DNA from: Woeseia oceani | GTDB lineage: Bacteria; Pseudomonadota; Gammaproteobacteria; Steroidobacterales; Woeseiaceae | Assembly: GCF_001677435.1 (NCBI RefSeq) | Contig: NZ_CP016268.1 | Span: 2,903,001-2,967,000 of the forward strand | Direction: 5' to 3' | DNA: 64,000 nucleotides | Shown: one piece after another, positions 34,493-43,967 of the stretch | How positions within the stretch are numbered: the stretch's first letter is position 1 | Layout: the number at the start of each line of letters is the position of its first letter | Program-made: the position numbers and the translations under genes | Notes under the pieces: model-generated | Databases searched by the model: none | Told to the model about the DNA's origin: nothing | Seen by the model: the letters and a program-made list of their open reading frames with translations, nothing else

Positions 34493-36097
34493 ATGAGAAA
34501 ATACCTGCTATTGACCTTGTTCATGCTCGGCGGCTGTGCGAGCTCCATGAATCACACTGGACACGCCGGCATGAACATGGGCGGCAGTGACGAGCCCAGC
34601 GCGTTTCTCGACCCTATCGAGCTGTACCCGGAAATGCTTGGCGAGTACTCGCGCCCGATTTCCAGTAACAACGCCACAGCACAGGCCTATTTTGATCAGG
34701 GCATGCAATTGCGTTACGCCTACGCTGTTGATGCGGCAGCACGTTCGTTTCGCGCCGCATGGGCAGCCGATCCGAATTGCGCCATTTGCTACTGGGGCGA
34801 AGCCTGGTCACTCGGCTCGTATCTGAATGGCGCGAAGTCCGCGGCCAAAGCACCGTACGCGCTTGCTGCCGCGCAAAAAGCGGCTGAGCTGCGCGCTCAT
34901 GCGAACCCCGTTGAGCGGGCATTGATCGATGCGATTCAGGTCTGGCACATCAATAATTACGACCCGGCAACACGCCGCAATGAAGATCAGAAATTTGCTG
35001 ACGCCATGGCAGACGTGCACAAGCAATACCCGAATGATCTCGACGTTACCGCGGTTTACGGTGCCGCGCTGTTCCTGCTCGAGCCACGTCGCGGCACACG
35101 GGCAATGGACGACCCCAGCGTGATGCACCTGCACAAGATTTTGGAAGGTGCCCTGGCGCAGGACCTCACCCATCCGGGGGCCTGTCACCTGTATATCCAT
35201 GCAACGGAATCCACGGTGCGCCCGGATCTCGCGCTGCCGTGCGCCGAGCACCTCGGCAACGCCATACCCGGCGCGAGCCACATCAATCACATGCCCTCGC
35301 ACACCTGGAATGAAATCGGCCGGTGGGGTGATTCAGTGCGCGCCAACACGCAGGCCTGGCACTCGGACCTGAAAGCGGCAGCGGGTAAGGGCGTCGCCAT
35401 TTACGAATCACACAACCTGCATATGTTGCTGTTTGCCGCGTCATTCGATGGCCAGGGTGCGGTAGCAACCCAGGCCGGCAAGGACTACGCAAAGATCACC
35501 GGCAACACGATGTACGAAGTGCTGACGCTGATCCGCTTCGGTCGCTTTGACGAAGTCCCCGGCATCAGCGAGCGACCGCAGGAACCGGTCGCAGCTGCAT
35601 TGTGGGATTTCGCACAGGGTTACGCGGCCTTGCGTAACGGCGATAGCCGACAGGCGAAAAGCTTGCACAGCAAAGTTCGACGCTACGTCGAAACAACGAA
35701 TGACACGTTCCGTTTCCACCCGGCCAGCCAGGTAGTCGGCACGGTGGCGCACATACTCGAAGGCGAGATACTCCGCGCCGAGGGTAATCTCGACGGCGCG
35801 ATCAACGCGTTCCAGGCCTCGGCCAGCGTCGAGGATGCAATGGAGTACGACGAGCCGGAGCCACTGCCCTTTGCGGCCCGGCACTGGCTTGGTGCCGCGC
35901 TGCTGGAAGCCGGCCGGAATGCTGAAGCTGAAGCCGCTTATCGCGCAGAGCTTGCGGACCACCCGCACAATGGCTGGTCACTGTTTGGACTCAAGCAGGC
36001 CCTGGCCGCGCAAGGCAAGAGCGACCCGGAGGTGGATGCCGATTTTGAACAAAGCTGGGCACGGTCCGACGTCTGGATCCAAAGCTCGCGTTTCTAG
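34493..36097 (+). CDS. Tetratricopeptide-repeat lipoprotein
   Basis: A 534-residue protein with a lipobox (FMLGGCASS, Cys15). The mature part has TPR-like helix pairs: AQAYFDQGMQLRYAYAVDAAARSFRAAWAADPNCAICYWGEA near the N-terminus and RHWLGAALLEAGRNAEAEAAYRAELADHPHNGW near the C-terminus. Between them, HMPSHTWNEIGRWGDSV and GACHLYIHATEST are His-rich and conserved in similar proteins. It probably scaffolds protein contacts at the membrane; the partner is unknown. Confidence 0.85.
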   Translation: MRKYLLLTLFMLGGCASSMNHTGHAGMNMGGSDEPSAFLDPIELYPEMLGEYSRPISSNNATAQAYFDQGMQLRYAYAVDAAARSFRAAWAADPNCAICYWGEAWSLGSYLNGAKSAAKAPYALAAAQKAAELRAHANPVERALIDAIQVWHINNYDPATRRNEDQKFADAMADVHKQYPNDLDVTAVYGAALFLLEPRRGTRAMDDPSVMHLHKILEGALAQDLTHPGACHLYIHATESTVRPDLALPCAEHLGNAIPGASHINHMPSHTWNEIGRWGDSVRANTQAWHSDLKAAAGKGVAIYESHNLHMLLFAASFDGQGAVATQAGKDYAKITGNTMYEVLTLIRFGRFDEVPGISERPQEPVAAALWDFAQGYAALRNGDSRQAKSLHSKVRRYVETTNDTFRFHPASQVVGTVAHILEGEILRAEGNLDGAINAFQASASVEDAMEYDEPEPLPFAARHWLGAALLEAGRNAEAEAAYRAELADHPHNGWSLFGLKQALAAQGKSDPEVDADFEQSWARSDVWIQSSRF

Positions 36098-36109
36098 GCC
36101 ATGAAGAAA

Positions 36110-36135
36110 GCCGACGCTCCAGGTGGAGCGTCGGC
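36110..36135. terminator. Bidirectional hairpin terminator between convergent genes
   Basis: A perfect 11-base-pair stem (GCCGACGCTCC/GGAGCGTCGGC) with an AGGT loop. The minus strand has a T-rich tail (TTTCTTC). It lies between the TPR lipoprotein gene and the NHL-repeat gene and can serve both. Confidence 0.78.
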
Positions 36136-36221
36136 CGTACGACCCTCTGTCTCAGAAACGTCTCAGCGGCACACGGGCCTGGCGCCGGTCGTTGGCCTGC
36201 CGCCGTTCCTGATCATGCGCC

Positions 36222-37241
36222 TTATTCTGTAGGCATGACCCACTTCAGACGCTCGTATTTGCGCAATTGTTTCGGCCCCACTTCGGCGCCGTAAATATTG
36301 CCGTCCTTGTCCACCGCAACGCCTTCGGCCGCCGTGGTGCCACCGGTCTGCGGGTCAGGTTGCAGCGGATCAGGAATGAAGTAACGCACCCATGCGTCAT
36401 GCACGCTGCCAATGCGTATGCCGCGCTTCCATCCCCAGTTGCCCGACCAGATCACGTGCGATTCCGAATCGGCGGCATACAGCATGTCGTCTTTGTCGAT
36501 ATACAAGCCACTTGGACGGCCGAACTGGGTCCAGGTCGCGAGGTGCTTGCCGTCCTGATCGAAGATCTGGGTGCGGCTGTTGCCACGATCACCAACGAAC
36601 AAGCGGCCCAGTGAATCCATCGCCAGCGCGTGCGGGTCACGGAACTCGCCCGCTTCAGCGCCGGTCGTGCCCCAGGTCTTGATGAAGCGACCACGTGAGT
36701 CGAATTTTACAATTCGATTATTTCCGCCAGAACCGTGCCCATCGGCCACAAAAATATCCCCATTTGGGGCTACCAGCACGTCCGAGGGCTGATTGAACTC
36801 GTCCGGCCCATCACCCGCGACACCTGCCTTGCCAAGGCGCATCAGTTCACGACCGTTCTTGTCGAACTTGATGACCTGGTGTCCGCGATTGCCCTCGCCG
36901 CGGGCATCCGTGATCCAGACGTTGCTGTCCTTGTCGACGAATATGCCGTGCGGCCAAACGATCATGCCGGCACCGAAGGTCTTGATGAGGTTGCCGTCGC
37001 GGTCGTAGTGCAATACCGGGTCGACATCGTCTTTACCCACGCAACTGTTCTGGCCGCAGCGTTCCGCTACCCAGATCGTGTCATCCGGGCCGACGAAGAC
37101 CGCGCTGGTCGAGCCCCATTCACGGCCTTCCGGCAGTTTGGCCCAGCCATCGACCGGTCGGTACGGATGTTCCTGCGCCCAACTGCAAACCGGCAAGCTG
37201 CACGCGGCGACTAACAACAGTGTGCTTAGTTTCTTGTACAT
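36222..37241 (-). CDS. NHL-repeat beta-propeller protein (alpha-amidating-lyase-like), exported
   Basis: A 339-residue protein with a Sec signal peptide (about residues 1-22) and several NHL repeats (VWPHGIFVDKDSNVWITDARG; FNQPSDVLVAPNGDIFVADGHG; FRDPHALAMDSLGRLFVGDRGN), typical of a six-bladed propeller. Bacterial relatives are labelled peptidyl-alpha-hydroxyglycine alpha-amidating lyase-like, but activity is not proven. An AGGAG site precedes the ATG at 37241. It is the last gene of a set with two exported peptidases. Confidence 0.87.
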   Translation of the reverse strand: MYKKLSTLLLVAACSLPVCSWAQEHPYRPVDGWAKLPEGREWGSTSAVFVGPDDTIWVAERCGQNSCVGKDDVDPVLHYDRDGNLIKTFGAGMIVWPHGIFVDKDSNVWITDARGEGNRGHQVIKFDKNGRELMRLGKAGVAGDGPDEFNQPSDVLVAPNGDIFVADGHGSGGNNRIVKFDSRGRFIKTWGTTGAEAGEFRDPHALAMDSLGRLFVGDRGNSRTQIFDQDGKHLATWTQFGRPSGLYIDKDDMLYAADSESHVIWSGNWGWKRGIRIGSVHDAWVRYFIPDPLQPDPQTGGTTAAEGVAVDKDGNIYGAEVGPKQLRKYERLKWVMPTE

Positions 37242-37292
37242 GGTTTCTCCTGCGGAGCGGTGAATGCTGCACGTGACCAAACCACGACAGCG

Positions 37293-39323
37293 TCAATTGC
37301 GGGCCTGGATAACGTCGATCGATGCCAAAGCATCAAGGTATTCGCGAACGATCTCGAGCGGCACCGGCCCGAGCTCGGCGGTAAGCCAGTTGCGTATTTC
37401 ACTGACACTGCGACTGCCGTCGACAAGGTTCAGTGCCTCGTAGGCATACTCACCGCCACTGCCATGGCTGCCCGTAAAACGTGGCAGGCGCAATTGCGCG
37501 TAACGTTCGCTACCCAGTTCATCGCTGATATAAGAATAGCCGAACGCGTGCATCGGGCCGCGGACATCCGGGCTGCGTACAAAGACGGTCGCATCCAGTA
37601 TGTCGGGTGTCGCCTCAGGCACATCCAGCAGCGCCTGCAGGCTCGCCAGGAACGCCAGCGTGCTGTAGCGGTCAACATCGTCGACCGCCGCGAACGAGGA
37701 GATACTTTCCAGTTTGGCGCGCTCCACGTCGAAATGAATATGCGCGACAGCGGCGGCGTCAGACGGGCTTAGTGGTTCCAACCGGCGCAGCAGTCCGGCG
37801 CTGCGGTCCAGCGCATTGCGGCGCAGCAATGCGGTCAGTTCCGGCGTGTCATCAGCATCCAGATCAGCGAGGATCAAGGCCGTTACGGCACCTATGAACG
37901 CAGCGCGCTTCAGTTTGGTCGGGTCTATGTTGGCTGCCAGATCGAAGTTGGTGTGTATATAACGATCCGGCCAGTCGTGCAGGTACAAACCGGGTATGCG
38001 GAAACTGCCCTCGCGAAACACGTCGTGGTCGCTGCCCATGTCGAGGCCTTCCATCAACGCCAGCAGTGGCTCTTTGCCACCTTCCGGCGCAACCAGCGGA
38101 AACCGGACTGTCGCGCCGCTGGCATAAGCCTCGGTTTCTTCGTTGACGAAATGCCCTATCTCGAAGCCTATGTCGCTGATGAACGTTGGCAAACTGATCG
38201 GTCCGCCGGAAATCCGGAAGACGGACTTGGTCACCGGACCGCCGCCAACCATGTCCATGTGAATATTCGCTTTGATGCGGGACGGGTCATCGTGTTCGCT
38301 TAGGAACATGATGCTGCCTTCGATTTCGGCCGGCCACAGGAAACGAATTGTGCGCGCGGGACGGGCGACGATGTCCGCGTCAATCAAGGCCTGCAACGTG
38401 CGCGCGACTTCGAGTATCGACACACAACCGGAAGCGTTGTCGTTCGCACCCGGTCGCGGATGATCGAGGTGGCAGGTAAACAGTATCTCTTCTTTGCCGA
38501 GCAGCTCATCGGCACCATCAATCGCGGCCTCCGCAAATCGGTACTTGCCGTTCGTGTGCCTGGCGTCGACCTTCGCGTGCAAGCGGATGTCTTCGCCTCG
38601 TTGCAGACGGGTTTGCAAAGCGCGGGCTTCAGCGAGGCTGATCATGAAGCCAAAGGAACGCGTTACCGGAAAGCTGCTCAGATGTCCCCAGCGCACCAGC
38701 CGCTCATCCTCACGCCACCAGGCCGAGCGCTGGTTCGGCGCATACGAAACGATACCGGCCGCGCCGAGCTCGCCCACCGCACGCTCAACGACCGTGCCGG
38801 GTTGACTGGAAGTCAGCACCAGTTTGCCGCGCAGGTCCTTGCCTGCGTAGTCCGCAGCGGTCGTCCCTGCGCCAATATCAATAAGCGACGCGGTCGCTTC
38901 GCCGGACAGGCTGTCTTGAGCAAGGCCAAGCGGCACGGCCTCCCAGTTCGCCAAACGACGTACACGCACGTCGGTGTCAGCGTCTTTGCCGAGTTCCCAC
39001 AGTTCGGCGAACTGCACATCCCAGATGGGTCGGGAACGTTGCGTGCCATACATCGTGCGGCCGTCAGCGGCGAACTCTGCGGTACCAACTTCGTCCAGGC
39101 CGTAGACTTTCAGCCGCTGCAGCACATGGTCGGTTGCTTCGCTGAACTGGTGACCGGAGCGCATGCGGTGCTTGAGCGTAATGAAATCCAGATTTCGTTT
39201 CGCTTCTTCGCCCGAGACCTCGGCGGCGACAGCGGCCAGTGTCTGTTCATCCAGCAACAGACGGATATCGGCCTCAGCCGACAATGAAACCAGGCTTAAC
39301 GCGACGAGCAGTAGGCGCGGCAT
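37293..39323 (-). CDS. M28 family zinc peptidase, exported
   Basis: A 676-residue exported aminopeptidase-like protein with a short signal peptide (residues 1-18). A PA-like insert (about 155-245, LRGKLVLTSSQPGT) precedes the M28 core, whose zinc ligands can be read: HLDHPRPGANDNASGC (His, Asp), EIEGS (Glu), MDMVGG (Asp) and LYLHDWPDRYIHT (His). The C-terminal third is a longer helical extension than usual. It releases N-terminal amino acids from peptides. Only 12 bases separate it from the M24 gene upstream. Confidence 0.88.
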   Translation of the reverse strand: MPRLLLVALSLVSLSAEADIRLLLDEQTLAAVAAEVSGEEAKRNLDFITLKHRMRSGHQFSEATDHVLQRLKVYGLDEVGTAEFAADGRTMYGTQRSRPIWDVQFAELWELGKDADTDVRVRRLANWEAVPLGLAQDSLSGEATASLIDIGAGTTAADYAGKDLRGKLVLTSSQPGTVVERAVGELGAAGIVSYAPNQRSAWWREDERLVRWGHLSSFPVTRSFGFMISLAEARALQTRLQRGEDIRLHAKVDARHTNGKYRFAEAAIDGADELLGKEEILFTCHLDHPRPGANDNASGCVSILEVARTLQALIDADIVARPARTIRFLWPAEIEGSIMFLSEHDDPSRIKANIHMDMVGGGPVTKSVFRISGGPISLPTFISDIGFEIGHFVNEETEAYASGATVRFPLVAPEGGKEPLLALMEGLDMGSDHDVFREGSFRIPGLYLHDWPDRYIHTNFDLAANIDPTKLKRAAFIGAVTALILADLDADDTPELTALLRRNALDRSAGLLRRLEPLSPSDAAAVAHIHFDVERAKLESISSFAAVDDVDRYSTLAFLASLQALLDVPEATPDILDATVFVRSPDVRGPMHAFGYSYISDELGSERYAQLRLPRFTGSHGSGGEYAYEALNLVDGSRSVSEIRNWLTAELGPVPLEIVREYLDALASIDVIQARN

Positions 39324-39335
39324 AAAAGGCTCCTG

Positions 39336-40679
39336 TTATTGTTTCGCCGGATCTCGCGGTATGAGTAGCAATGAGGTTTGCCGACCGTCGATGTACCAGG
39401 TGCTGGTACCGTCAAAGAATGCGTCTTCTTCCAGTTTGATACGCACGGGCTTGCCCCAGGATGGAACATCGGACTCGGCATACAGTTCAACTGAGTACGC
39501 GGTGTTCGGGTACATCGGGTAATCACCACCGCCGGGTACACCGCCTTGCTGGTCCCACATGCCGATCGTGGTTCCCGCTGCATGGCCATGGTAGCCAATT
39601 GGGTGAGTGTAGATCGACGGCGTGATGCCTTCGCGTTTCGCCTGCGCGAGCGGACGCGCGAGGATGTCATTGCCGCTTCTGCCGGTGACGAAATTGCCGG
39701 TCAGGATATCCTGCAGGCGATTGCCATTTTTCAATGCGTCCCGCAATTCCTGCGGCGCTTCCGTTTCACCGGGGCGCAGTACGTAAGCGTGTTGCTGCGT
39801 GTCCGTATTCAAACGCAGATAAGTGATGCCGAAATCAACGTGCAGCAGGTCGCCGGGTTGAATGACGTCATCATCGTGACGCGCAAGGATCTCACTCTTG
39901 GCATCAATCACCGGCTGTTCGGCGCGTTGTATGGAGACGGACGGGTGAAACCAGGTCGTGAGCTTCAATTCGCGAATGCGTTCGCGGTACCACCAGGACA
40001 CATCGTTGGTGGTGGTCACGCCCGGCGTAATAACCGCGTCTGACAAACCTTCGGCAAGAATCTCGTGCGCGATGCGCACAATGTGCGGGTAAACAGCCAT
40101 CTCCGCCGCACTGCGGGTTTCCAGCCAGCCAACTGCCAGGTTTTCGGCGGAAACTATGCGCGACCGCAGGCGTTCCGGCAGTGCACGACTGAACAACTGG
40201 TATTCGGTGTGCGTAAGTCCGTCGGCCAAACCAAACGTATCAGAGTAATTGAGGCCGATTTTTTTCGGGTTACGTTCTGCAATGAGTTCGGCGAGGCGCT
40301 TCCACTGATCACCGTGCAGTTCCTTGTCCCAGGCCGCGGTGAATCGTTCGCCTACCGCATAGCGCGCAACAGCCAGGGTTTCCAGTGGCTGCCCTTCACC
40401 TTTGTCGTGCACCAGCAGAATGGTGCGGCGACGTGCCGCGTGCCAGGTGGCCGGCAGGAAGGTACGGATCACCGGGTCTTCGTTGTATTCGCGGGAGATG
40501 ATGATCCACATGTCGATACCGGCGCGCCGCATGAGGCCCGGCAATACCGTTTGAATCCGGTCATCCAGCAAACGGTCGATTACGGCCGCACGCTCACGCA
40601 TGGGCAAAACCTGTGCATCCGCTAACGCCGTGGAACTGGCGGCAAGGAACACGAGAAGACTCAAAGCGATGGTTCTCAT
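39336..40679 (-). CDS. M24 family metallopeptidase (Xaa-Pro aminopeptidase-like), exported
   Basis: A 447-residue protein with a signal peptide (about residues 1-20), a creatinase-like N-terminal domain and a pita-bread M24 domain. The metal ligands are found in LLHVDFGITYLRLNTDTQQHAYVL (Asp pair), YHGHAAG (His) and TAYSVELYAES (Glu). The ATG is preceded by AGGAAA. It would remove residues before proline. It forms an operon with the M28 and NHL genes. Confidence 0.88.
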   Translation of the reverse strand: MRTIALSLLVFLAASSTALADAQVLPMRERAAVIDRLLDDRIQTVLPGLMRRAGIDMWIIISREYNEDPVIRTFLPATWHAARRRTILLVHDKGEGQPLETLAVARYAVGERFTAAWDKELHGDQWKRLAELIAERNPKKIGLNYSDTFGLADGLTHTEYQLFSRALPERLRSRIVSAENLAVGWLETRSAAEMAVYPHIVRIAHEILAEGLSDAVITPGVTTTNDVSWWYRERIRELKLTTWFHPSVSIQRAEQPVIDAKSEILARHDDDVIQPGDLLHVDFGITYLRLNTDTQQHAYVLRPGETEAPQELRDALKNGNRLQDILTGNFVTGRSGNDILARPLAQAKREGITPSIYTHPIGYHGHAAGTTIGMWDQQGGVPGGGDYPMYPNTAYSVELYAESDVPSWGKPVRIKLEEDAFFDGTSTWYIDGRQTSLLLIPRDPAKQ

Positions 40680-40863
40680 AAGGATTTCCTGACGAGGGAG
40701 TTAGTCGGTCTGCGCAGCAATTGTGCCGCCCCGCACAACAATGAGCAAAAACTTACCGTCGCGACTGAAACCAATTGCACGCCGGTGACGGTTGATTCCC
40801 GTTGGCGGAACGCCGACAGTAATGCGGACATGGCCAGCAACAAGGGCACAGGGGGAGGATACG

Positions 40864-41358
40864 ATGAAGTGGTGGACAGTGCTTGCTGGTGTCTTTGCAC
40901 TGACCAGCAGCGTGAATGCAGCCGGTATCGACGGCGCTTATGATCGGGTTTCCTTGATCAATGTGCGCACGGGTGAATTCCCGGAAGCGGCAAACCGTGT
41001 CGGCCTGCTGATCTTCGGCCAGGGGCATTACGCCATGTTGACCATGAATCCCGACCGCCGCGTACTGTCACGCGACGCAGCAAAATCCTTACCCGCTGCG
41101 GAGAAAATCAGCTACCTGGAAGAATGGCTGGATATCAACGCGCACAGCGGACGCTACGAAATCGATGGCGACACATTGCGCTGGTACCGCGAGTTTTCCG
41201 AAGACCCGCGGGAAGTCGGCAGTACAACTTCGTTGCAGTGGCGTACTGATGGCGACTTGTTAATACTGTCATTCACATTGGGCAACGGTGATCGCTACGA
41301 CTGGACCTGGCGCCGCCGGTCAGCCGCTGAAGCTACAGCCGACGACGACTCAAAGTAA
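40864..41358 (+). CDS. Hypothetical exported protein (lipocalin-like)
   Basis: A 164-residue protein with a Sec signal peptide (KWWTVLAGVFALTSSVNAAG) and a beta-rich mature part (GAYDRVSLINVRTGEFPE, GLLIFGQGHYAMLTM, SGRYEIDGDTLRWYREF). It resembles lipocalin-like domain proteins, which is a weak assignment. A GGGGGAGGA site before the ATG at 40864 decides the start and excludes the 24 upstream codons. It diverges from the M24 gene. Confidence 0.72.
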   Translation: MKWWTVLAGVFALTSSVNAAGIDGAYDRVSLINVRTGEFPEAANRVGLLIFGQGHYAMLTMNPDRRVLSRDAAKSLPAAEKISYLEEWLDINAHSGRYEIDGDTLRWYREFSEDPREVGSTTSLQWRTDGDLLILSFTLGNGDRYDWTWRRRSAAEATADDDSK

Positions 41359-41500
41359 TTGGTCATTATTTTGCCTGCCTGGCACCGAACCGTTGCACTC
41401 GAGCGGTGGTGAGCCAAGTGCTAAGCAAGCTGTACTGTTCCCAGCAGTGATTGCACGACACGGCAGTACTGAAAGTGCTCGATGCAATACGACAAACTCG

Positions 41501-41845
41501 TCAGTCTTCCACGAACGATTGCAAACGCGACAGTGCGGCATCCCATTGGCCTGAAACCCGGTCCATGTACGCGCGTAGTTCGTCCAGCGGCTCGGCGACA
41601 AATTCGAAACGGCTCTCCCGCCCCTCACGATAACTTTTCACCAGCCCGGCATTTTCCAGCACGCGCAGGTGTTTGGTGATTGCCTGACGCGTCAATGGTC
41701 TGCCATGCGCGAGCTGCGCAATCGAGTGCGAACGTCCGTCGCACAACTGGGAAACCAGTTCCAGCCGGGTGACATCCCCAAGCGCTGCAAACACAGGCGC
41801 CTGCGCGCCATGCCCAGCCGCGTGATGTTTATTCCGGTTCTGCAA
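41501..41845 (-). CDS. ArsR family winged-helix regulator (SRPBCC partner)
   Basis: An approximately 114-residue regulator. PVFAALGDVTRLELVSQLCDGRSHSIAQLAHGRPLTRQAITKHLRVLENAGLVKSYREGRESRFEFV is the ArsR DNA-binding domain. No metal-binding cysteines are present in the usual ArsR positions, so the signal is probably not a metal. No ATG gives a suitable start; TTG at 41845 and GTG at 41794 are candidates. The start overlaps the upstream SRPBCC gene. Such regulators normally control their neighbouring SRPBCC gene. Confidence 0.8.
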   Translation of the reverse strand: MQNRNKHHAAGHGAQAPVFAALGDVTRLELVSQLCDGRSHSIAQLAHGRPLTRQAITKHLRVLENAGLVKSYREGRESRFEFVAEPLDELRAYMDRVSGQWDAALSRLQSFVED

Positions 41846-42281
41846 CGTGGTTCGCAATATTCTTGATCTGCGCTGCCCAGCCACCGTCGTTCATCCGCCA
41901 TGCCTCATCGCGGCGGTGCGCCGGAATCTTGTCAAAACCCGACTCTGTGATCGTCAACAAGGTTCCGTTTGTGGAGGCTTCCAGAGAGAACTCGACCAGC
42001 GTTGGCGTCTCCCCTGAATAGTCGGTATCGGCATCAACGGCATAGGGATGCCACGTGTAGGAGAACAAGCGGTTGGTGTCCATTTTTTGCACTTGTACTT
42101 CAAGGACCAGGTGTTCGAATCCTTTGATCGTCAGTTGGCCACTGTTCGTTTGGCCAACGGCAAAGGGTCGTTCCAGACTGACACCAAACCAAGCCCCAAA
42201 TTCCGCGTGGTCCGTCAGCGCCCGCCACACGCGGGCAACCGGCGCGTTGATATCCAGTGTTTTTACGATACTGTTTTTCAT
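41829..42281 (-). CDS. SRPBCC (START/Bet v1, AHSA1-like) family protein
   Basis: A 150-residue protein of the helix-grip fold: KTLDINAPVARVWRALTDHAEFGAWFGVSLE, then LFSYTWHPYAVDADTDYSGETPTLVEFSLEA and the closing helix DEAWRMNDGGWAAQIKNIANHV. It binds a hydrophobic ligand or acts as a chaperone-type module; the ligand is not known. It is transcribed ahead of, and overlaps, the ArsR-family gene, so they are coupled. Confidence 0.87.
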   Translation of the reverse strand: MKNSIVKTLDINAPVARVWRALTDHAEFGAWFGVSLERPFAVGQTNSGQLTIKGFEHLVLEVQVQKMDTNRLFSYTWHPYAVDADTDYSGETPTLVEFSLEASTNGTLLTITESGFDKIPAHRRDEAWRMNDGGWAAQIKNIANHVAEPE

Positions 42282-42401
42282 ATTCGCAGCCTCCAGGTTG
42301 CATATTATTCAGCAGCCAGCGGAAATGCAACCATTTTGTTGCGGATCAACAAGTAGATATTCGCAGCGCAGCTGCCGGTGCAGTGAAACCGCGGTTCTAA
42401 C

Positions 42402-43448
42402 TCAATGACGGCGTTTGAGATCGATGCTTTGCTGCACGACGCGAGCGAACTGCTTTTCGCGATGGCGCTGGTCGGCCAGCGAAGTGGTGTGGCGGGCTTC
42501 CTCGCGCAACAGTTTGCGGTAGTTGCGCAAGCGGCGTTCATCCAGGGTGCCCGCTGCGATGGCCGCCCGCACGGCGCAGCCGGGTTCGTTGTTGTGTTCA
42601 CAGTCGCGAAACCGGCAGTTGTCGGCCAGCGACGCAACATCCGCAAACACGGCGCTTAGCGCATCATCGAGCTGCGCTACTTTCAATTCGCGCATACCGG
42701 GAACATCAAGCAACAAACCACCGCCCGGCAAGCGATGCAATGAACGAAAACTGGTGGTGTGCCGGCCCTTGGCATCGTGCTCGCGTATCGCACCGGTATC
42801 GAGCACAACCTGACCGGATAATGAATTGACGATCGTCGATTTGCCGACACCGGAAGATCCAACCAGTGCGACCGTCATCCCTTTGCCGACCCAGGCCAAC
42901 ACGCCTTGCAAGGATTTCATATCGTGTGAATTCACGATTTCCACCGGCAAATGCGCGCCAATGGCGCGCACCCGGTCCCGGTAAGCATCGGCATCTTCGA
43001 CGAGATCCGCTTTGGTCAATACGAGTACCGGCTCGACGCCCGCTTCTGCCGCGAGCGCGAGATAGCGTTCAAGGCGTGACTCGTTGAACTCATCGTTGCA
43101 GGAAGTCACGATGAACAGCGTATCGATATTGGCGGCTATCAGTTGCACATCGATCTTGCTGCCGACGGCGACCCGTTTGAAAACGCTCTTGCGTTCCAGC
43201 AAACGCTGAATCTTGTCACGGGCCTCGTTGAGTACCACCCAGTCACCGACTGTCGGCCGCTCTTCTGCCGGCAAGTTGAACCACGAACCGCCGAGCGCGT
43301 AGCGACGTTCATCACGACCATCGTGTGCGACAACGCCGGACCGTTGCACCTCGGTGACGCGTGCCAGTGCAGCGTGTTCCAGTTCCCGCTCGTTGAGCTG
43401 TCGGGTAAAAAACGGGGCGAGGCCAAGGTCGGCAAGTTCAGGGGTCAC
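42402..43448 (-). CDS. rsgA: Ribosome small-subunit-dependent GTPase A
   Basis: A 348-residue circularly permuted GTPase that helps late maturation of the 30S subunit. The OB domain (N-terminus), G4 (LTKADLV), G1 (LVGSSGVGKSTIVN), G3 (DVPGMREL) and the zinc-finger cysteines (CRFRDCEHNNEPGC) appear in the permuted order G4-G5-G1-G3 that defines the family. The GTG at 43448 gives the correct N-terminus (TPELADLGLAPFF) and has an AGGA site; the frame upstream to 43532 is not used. Essential cell function, no local operon. Confidence 0.94.
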   Translation of the reverse strand: MTPELADLGLAPFFTRQLNERELEHAALARVTEVQRSGVVAHDGRDERRYALGGSWFNLPAEERPTVGDWVVLNEARDKIQRLLERKSVFKRVAVGSKIDVQLIAANIDTLFIVTSCNDEFNESRLERYLALAAEAGVEPVLVLTKADLVEDADAYRDRVRAIGAHLPVEIVNSHDMKSLQGVLAWVGKGMTVALVGSSGVGKSTIVNSLSGQVVLDTGAIREHDAKGRHTTSFRSLHRLPGGGLLLDVPGMRELKVAQLDDALSAVFADVASLADNCRFRDCEHNNEPGCAVRAAIAAGTLDERRLRNYRKLLREEARHTTSLADQRHREKQFARVVQQSIDLKRRH

Positions 43449-43555
43449 GGGTCCTACTCCGCAGGCAGAGGGATGGATTATGACGGCTCTGTAATGAACG
43501 TGCGCGCTCTCGATTGATTTTGCCGCTTGCAAACAACGCGATTGACGACAGATTT

Positions 43556-43577
43556 TATGTCGATTAGTCTAGACATA
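43556..43577. promoter_or_regulatory. Operator-like dyad overlapping the arsR start
   Basis: TATGTC (43556-43561) and GACATA (43572-43577) are perfect complements separated by 10 bases; the last base is the A of the arsR start codon. The position and size suit self-repression by ArsR. Confidence 0.55.
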
Positions 43578-43927
43578 TGGACATACAAAATGCACTGACC
43601 GCGTTTGATGCGCTCGCGCAAGAGACACGACTGCAGGCCATACGACTATTGGTTCAGGCGGGACCGGAAGGTACGTCGGCCGGCTCCCTCAGCGACTCGC
43701 TCGGCATACCGCACAACACGCTGTCCTTTCACCTGAACCACCTATCCAATGCCGGCCTCGTGACCTCGCGCAAGCAAGGGCGTTCGATCATCTACAGCGC
43801 CAACTTCGGAGTCATGCGCGACCTGATCGGCTTCCTGGTATCCGATTGCTGCAGTGCCGATACGGCCAGTATGCGCCTGGACAAAAAGTCCGGCTGTTCG
43901 GTAATCGAACTTGCCGGATGCTGTTAG
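43577..43927 (+). CDS. arsR: ArsR family metalloregulator
   Basis: A 116-residue winged-helix repressor: FDALAQETRLQAIRLLVQAGPEGTSAGSLSDSLGIPHNTLSFHLNHLSNAGLVTSRKQGRSIIYS. Vicinal cysteines occur near the C-terminus (DCCS at about 92-93 and GCC at the end) with another Cys in SGCSVIE, which fits As(III) sensing by the C-terminal type of ArsR. It probably releases the operator on binding arsenite. Its gene is 40 bases upstream of the arsI-like gene. Confidence 0.88.
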   Translation: MDIQNALTAFDALAQETRLQAIRLLVQAGPEGTSAGSLSDSLGIPHNTLSFHLNHLSNAGLVTSRKQGRSIIYSANFGVMRDLIGFLVSDCCSADTASMRLDKKSGCSVIELAGCC

Positions 43928-43967
43928 ACAACCTTGCAAGAATTTAAATCTGAGTGGAGAGACCGAC

